Positions 43,074 to 53,025 of a stretch of DNA of 64,000 bases are shown one piece after another; within the stretch, counting starts at the first letter, position 1, and the number at the start of each line of letters is the position of its first letter. A program made the translations under genes and the position numbers. The notes beneath the pieces were generated by a model that was not told the DNA's origin, did no database searches, and saw only the letters and a list, made by a program, of their open reading frames with translations. Source of the DNA: Taxillus chinensis (lineage: Eukaryota; Streptophyta; Magnoliopsida; Santalales; Loranthaceae); assembly GCA_023512835.1 (NCBI GenBank), contig CM042084.1, positions 49,957,609 to 50,021,608 of the forward strand, written 5' to 3'.

Positions 43074-44717
43074 CAGAGGAGATGGGTTGAGTATTTGCAG
43101 ACCTTCAACTTTACTTTTGCCTATACCCCAGGCAAGGGCAATATCGTGGCTGATGCGTTGAGCATGAAAGGGAAAGGTGAGGTGGCAGTGAGAGAGTGGA
43201 AGCTGATGGAGTAGTTAGCAATATTGCAGTTATAGCCTATTCCTCATGATAGTAGGACAGTGCTGAGTCCTATTGTTGTTATGCCTGAGTTGTACCAGCG
43301 AGTCTGGGAGGGACAGTTGGGTGATATTGAGTGTGAGGTTCTCCGTGCCCGTATTGAGGCTAGTGAGCTATCTACGGACTGGACAGAGGGTCCTGAGCAT
43401 GAGTTGTCTTTTCAGGGGCTGCTAGTAGTGGCTTCTTCTCTCAGAGATGAGGTGATGAGGGAGTTTCATCAGTCTAGAGTTGCTGTGCATCCAGGGGGTA
43501 CGAAGATGTACCATGCACTTCATGGGCATTTTTTGTGGCCTGGGATAAAACGTGATGTAGCTGCTTTTGTTTCGAAGTGCCTCACGTGTCAGCAGGTGAA
43601 AACTGAGCACCAGCGGCCAGCAGGTATGTTGCAACCATTACCAATAGCCGAGTAGAAGTAGGACCACATAGTGATGGACTTTGTGAATGGCCTTCCACCC
43701 ACCACTGGGAGGAAAGACATGCTGTGGGTGATTATGGATCAACTAACCAAGTCAGCCCATTTTCTTGCCGTTCAAGAGCGGGATTCCATCGGGGCCTTGA
43801 GTCAGCTATATGTGCACGAGATTGTGAGACTGCATGGAGTACCGTTATCAATTGTGTCTGACGGAGATTCACGGTTCACTTCTCGTTTTTGGGCAGGCTT
43901 GCAGGAGGCTATGGGGACAAAGCTTAACTTGAGCACAACCTTTCACCCTGAGACTGACGGTCAGACTGAGAGGATGAATCAGACATTGGAGGACATGTTG
44001 AGGGCCTGTGTGTTAGATTTTTGAGGTTCGTGGGCAACTCACCTTCCTTTGGTGGAGTTTGCCTACAACAACAGTTATCAGACATCCATTGGGATGGCTC
44101 CTTTTGAGGCGTTGTATGGCAGACTGTGCCGATCACCTTTGTGTTGGACTGAGGTAGGAGAGGCAGCTCTCTTGGGAACACAGTTGGTTCAAGAGGCTAC
44201 TGAGAAGGTCAAGTTGATTCGTCAACGCTTGTTATCCACGCAGAGTCGACAGAAATCTTATGCAGATCCGCAGCGGTGACCTTTAGAGTTTTCTGTGGGA
44301 AATCGTGTGTTTCTCCGTGTTTCTGCACGCCGTGGACATCGGCGATTTGGAAGAGTATCTCCGCGGTTTATTGGTCCTTTTGAGGTTATGAATCGTGTGG
44401 GGCCAGTGGCCTACCGGTTAGCGTTGCCACCGCGATTGAGTCGGGTGCACAATGTGTTCCATGTGTCCTAGTTGAGGAAGTATCATCCTGACCCCACTCA
44501 TGTGATCGATTGGGGGACATTGGATATTGAGGATGACATGTCCATTGTTGAGGCCCCTATCCATATACTAGATCGGCGGGAGAAGCTTTTGCGTGGTCGT
44601 GCTATTCCTTTGGTTCACGTGCTGTTGCAGCACCGTGGCATTGAGGAGGAGACATGGGAACGTGAGTCCATGATGCGTGAGCAACACCCAAAGTTGTTCG
44701 AGGATGAACAATCTTAA
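43074..44717 (+). pseudogene. pol: Gypsy C integrase and chromodomain
   Basis: Frames 43260-43655 (zinc region: EFHQSRVAVHPGG, CLTCQQVK), 43671-44024 (catalytic [36 protein letters not shown]), 44049-44279 (NNSYQTSIGMAPFEALYGR) and 44472-44717 (LRKYHPDPTHVIDWG, then chromodomain EAPIHILDRREKLLRG, HRGIEEETWERESMMREQHP). Most breaks are single substitutions: two TGG to TAG within seven bases (43653 and 43659), CGA to TGA at 44277, CAG to TAG near 44468. This pattern fits cytosine deamination. The C-terminal chromodomain would steer insertion into heterochromatin (family knowledge). Confidence 0.9.
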
Positions 44718-45081
44718 GGGTGGGAGGTGGCTGTTGGCCAAGGGATAATGATGTGCTTTCCTGTACTAGTTGTTCATAATCTGGTGTATTTGTATTGTCC
44801 TTTGGACATGTATTTATATTTGAGATGTGTTTTGAGATGTGTATTTGTGTCATGCGGGTATATGTTATGCGGGTATGTGTTATATGCATTATGATGCATG
44901 TGGTTATGAATTGTGGTGGTGCTTTGTTGAGTTTGCGGACGTATGTCCTGTTATATGCTGTGTGCGGTGTATGACCCATTTCGGGTGTTGTGCCTTACCA
45001 TTCAGCAAATGGGTAGCATGTGTTGGTTATTCCTTGTATGTTGTTTCTTTTCGAGGACGAAAAGTCTTAAGGGGGAGAGGA
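44718..45081 (+). other. Gypsy C 3' UTR and polypurine tract
   Basis: Non-coding after the chromodomain stop. Ends TTTCTTTTCGAGGACGAAAA, GTCTT and the purine tract AAGGGGGAGAGGA (45069-45081), which primes plus-strand synthesis next to the 3' LTR. Confidence 0.85.
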
Positions 45082-45609
45082 TGTAATGACCCGTATTTTG
45101 GGATGGGAGTTAGTCACAGTTTTTCCTTTTGGGGTGGCAATTGTTGGGTAGGGAGTTTTATTCCCACACACATTGTCTTGAACACTTTGTATGATGATGT
45201 GCAAGCTTGAGGTAAGAGATGAGCCCAAGAGGGAACCTTTAGGGGGTGCACGTGACAATACATGTGACAATGGCTTGTCACAGGCAGTGGTGTTTTTGCA
45301 TGGGAGCTTTCTAGAAGTTATTCTAAGTCTTGTGGCAAAATCTTAGGGCATTTGGAGCTTGCACGTGACAATGGCCTTTGTCACATGCAGCCATGTTTTT
45401 GCACCATCACCTTGGTTTTGTTATTCTAATAATCTTTTCCCAAAGGGACATATTTGAATTATGGATATTATGTCATGTGTGGATGCGGGAAGGTTGTAGC
45501 CTGTTTAATCAAAACTACGTCGTTTTGATGCTGGGGTTCACTTAATCAAAACTACGTCGTTTTGATATTGAGGTGTCTATATAAGGAGGAGGAGCCCTCT
45601 TTGTTTTAG

Positions 45610-45676
<67 letters not shown>

Positions 45677-46501
45677 GCAAGGAGAGCTCCTGGTCGTAGC
45701 TATTGAGGTAACTCGCATGGGTGGACGGCATCTAGCGTGGGAGCAAGGAGGATTTTCCAGAGGTAGGGGTTCTGTTATTCCTTGAATCTATCACAAGGTT
45801 TTGGCCTTGTCATAGGAGATTTGTGGCTTTTTGGATATATAAATATATATATATTTAAATCCATATAGGTGTGATCTCCTATATGGATGTTAGCCTTCAA
45901 TGGCATGTTTCGTTTGATTCTGACGTTGAGTCCGGGGTATGGGAACTCTAGGGGTTCGTTGCGGGGCAGTGGGTCTTAGAGGCCATTGGGATGTTTGTGG
46001 TTCGTTAGGCTTCGTTCTGCTGTAGGATCACGTGCGAAACCTTGGGGTTTCCGCAGGGGGGGGGGGGAATATACTCTATATAATGATTGTTGATCCAGAT
46101 GCATGCTATGTGTTTGATTGTATGCCTGTGTGGCTGAGATGCATGCTATGTGTTTGATTGTATGCCTGCGTGGTTGAGCTGCATGCTATGTGTTTGATTG
46201 TATGCATGTCTGGCTGAGGTTGAGATGTATGCTATGTGTTTGATTGTATGCATGTGTGGCTGAGATTGGAGCCTATGTGGCTGGAGCCTTCGAGGCTGGT
46301 TATGGAGCCCGGTGGCTGTGGAAGCTCATGGCTGGTTATGGAGCCTGGTGCCCATGGAAGCTCATGGCTAGTTATGGAGCCAGGTGGCCGTGGAAGCCCG
46401 TGGCTAGTTATGGAGCCTGTGTGGCTGTGGCAATGGTTGTACATGTTGATGTGGCTTGTTTGTGTATAAATGTTGATTATGGCCTGTCTGTATAGTATTG
46501 T
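45082..46501 (+). repeat. Gypsy C 3' LTR, interrupted by Copia-2
   Basis: TGTAATGACCCGTATTTTGG start; same hairpins, palindromes (45508-45566) and minisatellite (46099-46262) as the 5' LTR. It keeps CTATATAAGG at 45577-45586, which the 5' LTR has lost. It stops at CTGTATAGTATTGT (46501), corresponding to 38990 of the 5' LTR, where Copia-2 begins. The remaining ~470 bp must lie beyond the right end of Copia-2, outside the window. Confidence 0.88.
45508..45586 (+). promoter_or_regulatory. LTR C 3' promoter: two palindromes and TATA
   Basis: CAAAACTACGTCGTTTTG twice, 37 bp apart, then CTATATAAGG and, after GCCCTCTTTGTTTTAGG, a GA run. Both palindromes are perfect here. Confidence 0.7.
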
Positions 46502-47023
46502 TGTTGGTCCCGAAGAGCCTAAAGGGGGGGGGGGGGGGGGTAAATAGGCTCTTTGAAAATTCCTTCTCTCTCTTAATAGCTTAGACACTCACTCTGGTTA
46601 AACGGATAAAATCAGTGCGGAAGATTAACCAGGTAGTGGAAGTATGTTGCTTTATTATTTGAAGATAATTACAACAAAGCAAAACATCATTTTAGTTGAT
46701 TACAACACAACACTCTGTTATAGTTACACACACTTGGCAGTGAATCTCTGTGTTTGGCTCTTTACAAGATATACGCTTATGAGTGTATAAGTATAAGTAC
46801 GCACGCGCATTCTTATTTACATTGCTTCAGGCATATATATAGACATCCTAGAAATCTATCTTGGAACTGCATTTTCCGACCAGTGTGGAGCATTGAAGTT
46901 CTTCATCGGAAAATGCTGAAGCTTTAACTGCTGCGGATGTGGAGCTCGAAATATTGGAAGCATAAGTTGTAATGAGTTCTTTGCTTGATTCCAATTGCAT
47001 TTGAGACTGCGTCCACATCTCCG
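46502..47023 (-). repeat. Copia-2 3' LTR, U3 side missing
   Basis: TGTTGGTCCCGAAGAGCC with a G run (46526-46541), then near-identical to 55388-55905 down to GCGTCCACATCTCCGTG. After this the right LTR continues GTTCCACGTG while this copy passes into unique sequence of the extra ORF. The outer half of the LTR, including the short-repeat array, is therefore absent here. Confidence 0.85.
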
Positions 47024-47875
47024 TGGAGCCCGAACGCAGTGCAGCGAACTGCGGGAGCGTGCCGGAGCAGCAACAGACCGGATGCAGGAGTGAACTGACG
47101 GGAGAGCAGAACTAACTTCGTGGCCCGATATGGCAACAGGTTCACCAACAAAACTCGCTTGTTGTTCTGAAGCGAAAGCAAAGGCACGAGAGACTGGAGG
47201 GCGGCGAACAGTGAGGGTCCCGTCGGCAGTAAGATGGCAGAAGTAGTAGGACGCCGGGAAGGGAATCACTAGTTCACCCTGGAAGTGCGCGGGGTGAAGA
47301 TGCCGGAAGATTTGGGACAGAATTCGTCCAAAAGACGAGTTCCGTTTCCCATTTTGCAACACCCGGAAGAGAAAGTTGCCCCAGTCAAGTGGCAATGACT
47401 CAAAAACCGCATACATCGCCAGTAGGTGATCGTACGGAACCGAGTCGGGAGCCGTGGAGCGAGCCAGAAGACACCGGCTGAGTTTGGTGGCCATACAGCG
47501 GTGAGGACCATGGAAAGACTTCATTTTGTACTCCTTCACCTTATTAGGACACCGCATGGAAGCAGCCATGGCAACAGCGTTTGGTCGGATGTCATCGCCG
47601 GCAGGAAGGTTGAAAACATCCTGGATCACCTGAGGTGTGATCTTGATAGTTTCCCCTCGAACCACAGAAAGGATAAACTCCTCAGTGGAGGTGGAGTGCT
47701 GATGGAAGGCCAGGACGTCCGACACTAGAAGATCGGCCGGGGCAGAAACAACCGCGAAAAGGTTGCTATGCTCGAGTAGCTGGCGAACCTCGTGGAGCCA
47801 TGCTAGAGGATCAGAGATTCCGGACCAATCGACAAGATGGCCAGGAACAACACCATAGAGAGCTTGGGATGCCAT
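46856..47875 (-). CDS. Extra ORF downstream of Sirevirus pol; putative plant-transposon-like protein, C-terminus LTR-derived
   Basis: 339 codons, intact, ATG ending at 47875 in a good context (TCAATGGCA). I see no signal peptide or membrane helix. Residues ~50-90 (EEFILSVVRGETIKITPQVI, QDVFNLPAGDD) resemble the conserved core of a plant family often called putative plant transposon protein; this is recall, not a search. Residues ~286-339 are encoded by LTR sequence shared with 55736-55830. The plus-strand sequence upstream reads on the minus strand as a CT-rich leader with a telo-box (AAACCCTAA, 47946-47938) and a TATTTATA at 47997-47990, so it may have its own promoter. It sits where Sireviruses carry an env-like gene, but nothing env-like is visible. 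Confidence 0.6.
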   Translation of the reverse strand: MASQALYGVVPGHLVDWSGISDPLAWLHEVRQLLEHSNLFAVVSAPADLLVSDVLAFHQHSTSTEEFILSVVRGETIKITPQVIQDVFNLPAGDDIRPNAVAMAASMRCPNKVKEYKMKSFHGPHRCMATKLSRCLLARSTAPDSVPYDHLLAMYAVFESLPLDWGNFLFRVLQNGKRNSSFGRILSQIFRHLHPAHFQGELVIPFPASYYFCHLTADGTLTVRRPPVSRAFAFASEQQASFVGEPVAISGHEVSSALPSVHSCIRSVAAPARSRSSLHCVRAPRRCGRSLKCNWNQAKNSLQLMLPIFRAPHPQQLKLQHFPMKNFNAPHWSENAVPR

Positions 47876-49639
47876 TGAGAGTGAAAAAGTAAGGGAGAAG
47901 GAGAGAAGAGCTTTGCCGGAATAGGTGCGGCGAGGGTTTAGGGTTTTGAGAGTTGGTAGTGATAACCTCGGCCGACGCTGATTGTGCGGTATAAATAGGA
48001 TCCTTTTCGTGGAAGCGAGTGGGTCTCGAGTTTACGCAAAATGAACAGTGAGCCAGTCAACTTCCTTATGTCATTAGAAGTGATGGATTAGCGCCGTTGA
48101 ATAAACTTATGACGTGGCGGCTGTGCTAACCATTCAAAGATGACAGTTGTAGGCATACTTCCGGATTTTTGAAAAGATAAGTATCGGGCTCGATGTGTGC
48201 ATTAAATGAACCATCATTATCCCTCCTCAAAAATAAGCGATGTAAGATAATTACTTGGTTTATCGCGAATTGAAAATTCCAAGAGTCAGGAGGAAATAAA
48301 CCGACTTTCATCCGGAGCATGATAATCCATATAAAGATCATCCGGATGAGACTGACTAACTGTATCAATATAACAGTGTTGAAAAGAGATGATTCCTCTG
48401 CGGTCTTCATGTCGAGGGAGTATGAAGTACCACAACACCTCAGAAATCCGAGACATCTGACAGTATAAAGCAATGAAATGCAAAGAGAATCTGAACCTGT
48501 GACTTAACAAATAGATGCTTTGAAGAGCAAGTCTCGTCAGGTTCGGGTTAGTCCGGATAAACAATATGAGAGTATAACACACAATCCATACTAAGAAGAA
48601 ACAGAACTTATCCATAAGAAGTTAAGTGCTAGACACATACATAAGAAGTGAAAGCCATCATACTGAAATCAATGTATGTGTGGGATAATTAACACATAAA
48701 TCCAGTAGGTCAACATAGCCAATCCTTCATACTGAAAATGAGAGCAAAGATCAATTTGATTTATATGACTTCATCCATCAGAGAATGTATGAGTGAAAAT
48801 GGAAGGAAGAGCACATGATGTATGATGTTACAACCGACTGTCATGCCTAAAATGCTAGGAAGAGGAAGATAACAGCCAAGCAATCCGCAATTCCGATTCA
48901 ATAGTGCAAATCCAATCAACTTTATGAGTGAGAGTTATAGGGCGGAACATCCGAGACATATCAGAGAGGCATTACTTAATAATAAGCATTCTCTCACCCT
49001 GTAGTCATGCCTTTTGCTGAAACAGGGGGCCTTACTTAAGATTCAATGAAGTATTCTCTCCCCCTGAGATCAGCGAATCATTTGGATGCGATCTTCTTGA
49101 GGATGACTCCCCCTCAGATAGATAGCTAGGAGAGAGGTCATGAAATATGAATCCGGGGGTATTACTAGATAATAGAGAGAGCAATTTCTCCCCCGTGGAC
49201 GTTTAGAGCCTGTTAAGACGTTTCCTGTTTTATGATGAAACGAGAGAAACTGCTGCCTATCCTTGATTTACTCCACTCAAGCGGTGATCAAAGCAGACAG
49301 TGAATTTCCACTTTCAGTCCGAGCTATCCCAAATCATTCCTCAACCATGCATCTTAGATATTTCAGTCAGTCATGAAATCATAAGACATGTGATGGAAGA
49401 TGGAATTGAATTCATGACATCAGAATAGGATTTGTGTCATATAAATTTAATTATGTTAGCTTGATTCACTGTCAGTCCGGATAAGCAAGCATCCTCCCAT
49501 TATGAACTTAGTGAGAAATATCAGAACATTTACACGACTAAAGTAAGATAGTTAAACATGAAGTTCAGTATCTATCACTAACCATGAAGTACAACGATGC
49601 ATGTTCAAAAATAACTACCGATGGATAACAGGGTAGAAG
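47876..49639 (-). other. Copia-2 region between pol and extra ORF, with repeated purine tracts
   Basis: No convincing gene; frames such as 48126-48473 have no recognisable motif. On the minus strand there are several GGGGGAG blocks: CTCAGGGGGAGAG near 49057-49068, CTGAGGGGGAGTC near 49105-49116, CACGGGGGAGAAA near 49186-49198, and a weaker one near 48990-49000. Multiple purine tracts downstream of pol are a known Sirevirus feature. Confidence 0.6.
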
Positions 49640-52600
49640 CTATGCGAAAAAGTCAAGCATACCTAATTTAAGAAGAAGTTCAGAAAATCTTACATCAGGT
49701 AGGGGCTTTGTAAGTATATCCGCCAGTTGATCTTCAGTAGCAACATGTTCCAGGGATATGTGCTTTTTATGAACATGATTGCGAATGAAATGATGCCTGA
49801 CCTCAATATGTTTTGTCTTTGGATGCATGACGGGATTATTGCTGATAGCAATAGCACTGGTATTGTCACAATAGAGTGGAACAGATGTCACGTTGAAGCC
49901 GTAGTCAGTAAGTTGACTTTGCATCTAGAGAAGCTGTGCGCAAAGAACTCCCAAAGGCTATATATTCCGCTTCAGTAGTAGAGGTTGATACGGAATTCTG
50001 CTTCTTACTGAACCAAGAGATCAATTTGTTTCCAAGGAATTGGCATGTACCACTGGTGCTTTTCCTGTCTATGCGACACCTGGCAAAATCAGCATCAAAA
50101 TATCCGGATAAGGCGAAGTTGGACTCTTTTGGGTACCAGAGTCCCAAATTCATCATCCCTTTGAGATACCTTAATATCCGTTTTACATGAAGCATATGTG
50201 ACTCTTTGGGATTCGCCTGATATCTTGCACAAATGCAAGTTGCAAACATTATGTCCGGGGTACTTGCTGTAAGATACAACAAGGATCCAATCATCCCTCT
50301 GTACTCAGTCACATTCACTGATTTGCCATCAACATCTAGGTCTAACTTGGGACTGACTGGCATTGGAGTTTTGACAGGAGATGAACCTTCCATACCAAAC
50401 TTCTTGATTAAGTCACGAGTGTACTTAGCTTGATTGATGAAGATCCCTTCCTTTAGTTGTTTGACCTCGATCCCAAGGAAGTAGGACAGTTCTCCCATCA
50501 TACTCATCTCAAACTTGCCAATCATCAACTTAGCGAACTCATCACAAAGTTTCGGATTAGTTGATCCGAAAATGATATCATCCACGTAGATCTGTACGAT
50601 CAGAGTATGTGTCTTCTCTTTCCATAAGAATAGCGTGGTGTCAATCTTCCCTTTTTGGAAGTTGTGAGCGAGTAAGAATTTCGAAAGTGTGTCGTACCAG
50701 GCTCTTGGAGCTTGCTTTAATCCATACACGGCTTTCCTTAGTTTGTAGACCAGATGTCCAGCCTTTGGTTCAATGAAGCCTGGAGGTTGTTCAACATATA
50801 CCTCCTCTTGAAGATCTCCATTTAGAAATGAACTCTTGACATCCATTTGATAAACTTTGAAGTTTTCGTATAAAGCGTATGCCAAGAACATTCTGATTGC
50901 CTCAAGCCGGGCTACTGGAGCAAAAGTTTCTTCATAGTCTATTCCTTCTTCTTGACGATAACCCTTGGCTACCAGTCGGGCTTTGTTCCGAATTATGATT
51001 CCGTCCGCATCAAGTTTGTTCCGGAACACCCATTTAACTCCAATGACTTGTTGAGACTTTGGCCTTGGTACAAGAGTCCACACATCATTCCTTTTGAACT
51101 GATTTAACTCTTCCTGCATGGCGTCTATCCAATTTGAATCTTGAAGAGCTTCTTCCACCACTTTTGGCTCTATCTGCGACAAAAAGCAAGAGTAGAGGCA
51201 CATGTTGGAGGTGGCTGCTCTTGTTCTAACACCAACAGTAGGATCACCAATCACTTGTTCTTGACGGTGGCTTTGAGTCCACCTATAGTTTTGCGCAAGT
51301 TGTGGTGAATACCCAATGATTTGAAGCTCTGTCAGATTAGGTGGTCCTTGGTCGTCCACTGATTGAGCTTCTTCCGGGCCAGCGTTATTCAAATTAACAG
51401 GTTCTGGAGTATTTTGAGGTTCTCCATTACTGTTCATTTCCGTGTCAACTGGTCCGGATGGACTGGAAGGTACTCCGGTATTTTGAATATCCGAAGGAAT
51501 ATATCCGGAGTTATGTGGAAGTCCCGAGTCCGATTCATCCGTAGTATCATCTGCATCATTTCTTCGTTCTTCATTGGTGCCACATGGTTGGTCAGTAGAA
51601 GTGACAGGAACATTCATAAACTTTGAGTAGTCAATGTTGTCGTCTTGATCCTGCACATTAGAACTTGAAGAACCAACTTTCGACCAATCCGTGTTAGCTT
51701 CATCAAAAGTCACATGGATAGATTCTTCAACTTTGAAAAGTTTTCTATTGAAAATCCGATAAGCCTTGCTATGTAATGAGTATCCAACAAATATCCCATC
51801 ATCAGATTTAGGTTCAAATTTATTCCGGGATTCTTTTCCATTGTTCAGTATGTAGCAAGTACACCCAAAAGTTTTGAAGTGTGAAATAGAAGGCTTTCTG
51901 CCCTTCCACGTCTCATAAGGTGTTTTCATGGTAAATTTATTTATAAGAGTTCTGTTCTGAACATAGCAGGCACTAGACACCGCTTCAGCCCATAGACTAA
52001 GAGGAAGCTTTGCCCCTGCTAACATTGATCTGCCAGCCTCGACTAAAGTGCGATTCTTGCGCTCAGCTACCCCATTTTGTTGTGGAGTTCTGGGCGCAGA
52101 GAAGTTGTGCTGAATGCCCTGTTCAGAACAATATGACCTCATATCTGAGAAATCAAATTCTGTACCATGATCACTCCTGATGCATTTAATGCTCAGTCCT
52201 TGTGAATTGCTTATCCAGTTGAAGAGATCGACAAGGTGTTCAAAGGTTTGATCCTTAGATTTCAGGAACAACACCCATGTGTATCTGGTGAAGTCATCAA
52301 TAACCACTAGGGTGTATCTCGCACCAGCAAGTGAAGAAACAGAAATGGGACCACATAGGTCCATGTGAAGAAGTTGTAAAGGAGCAGTTATTGAATTAAC
52401 TGATTTTCTCTTAAAACTATGTTTGGTCTGTTTGCCAAGTTGGCATTCTCGACAGAGACTGTCTCTGGAGTATTTGTGTTTAGGCAAACCAGTGACCAAA
52501 TCAAGCGACACTAATTTAGACAAGGTCTTAAAATTTAAATGTGCGCAACACTTGTGCTATAGCCAACTATCTTCATGTGATGCTGCATTGAGGAAGCATA

Positions 52601-53016
52601 CAGGGTCAGAAGAATTGTTTCTCAAGACCACAGAATATATGTCCCCATCTCTTGATTCGGATAACTTAATATCTCCGGATAAGTTATCTCTAATCGTGCG
52701 GTGTGTTTGACAAAAAGGAAACTGTGAATCCTTTGTCACATAAATTACTAACACTCAGCAGATTATGCTTCAAACCTTCGACTAATGCAACCTTAGTAAT
52801 TGATACACAGTCGTTGGTTAAAGTGCCATACCCCACAATCTTACCTTTACTGTTGTCACCATATGTTACAGATTGGCCTCGTTTGTCAGTAACATCCACG
52901 AGCAGAGACTTATCACCCGTCATATGTCCGGAGCATCCGCTATCGAGTACCCACTTGCTTTGATTGATCTTTGACTTCAAGTGAGATGGCAGTGAATTCC
53001 ATAGATGCTCCTGCAA
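49640..53016 (-). pseudogene. pol: Copia-2 pol, nearly intact
   Basis: Protease at 53016-52690 (SKWVLDSGCSGHMTGDKSL), then a one-base frameshift near 52700 and a TAG replacing Trp in the zinc region (WL*HK, 52560). A long open frame of 872 codons (52523-49905) follows. Integrase: D at residue 55 (MDLCGPIS), D118 (RSDHGTEF), E154 ([11 protein letters not shown]), spacing D35[26 protein letters not shown], catalytic [18 protein letters not shown]. RNase [17 protein letters not shown] frameshift near 49915 moves the end to 49924-49640 (PLYCDNTSAIAIS, ATEDQLADILTKPLP). Pol lies in the same frame as gag, beyond a TAA. Confidence 0.92.
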
Positions 53017-53025
53017 GACAACAGA

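Noticed and set aside
48126..48615. Two overlapping minus-strand ORFs of about 110 codons
   Set aside because: No recognisable motif, no match to the same place in Copia-1, and low-complexity hydrophobic content. Env-like identity could not be supported.
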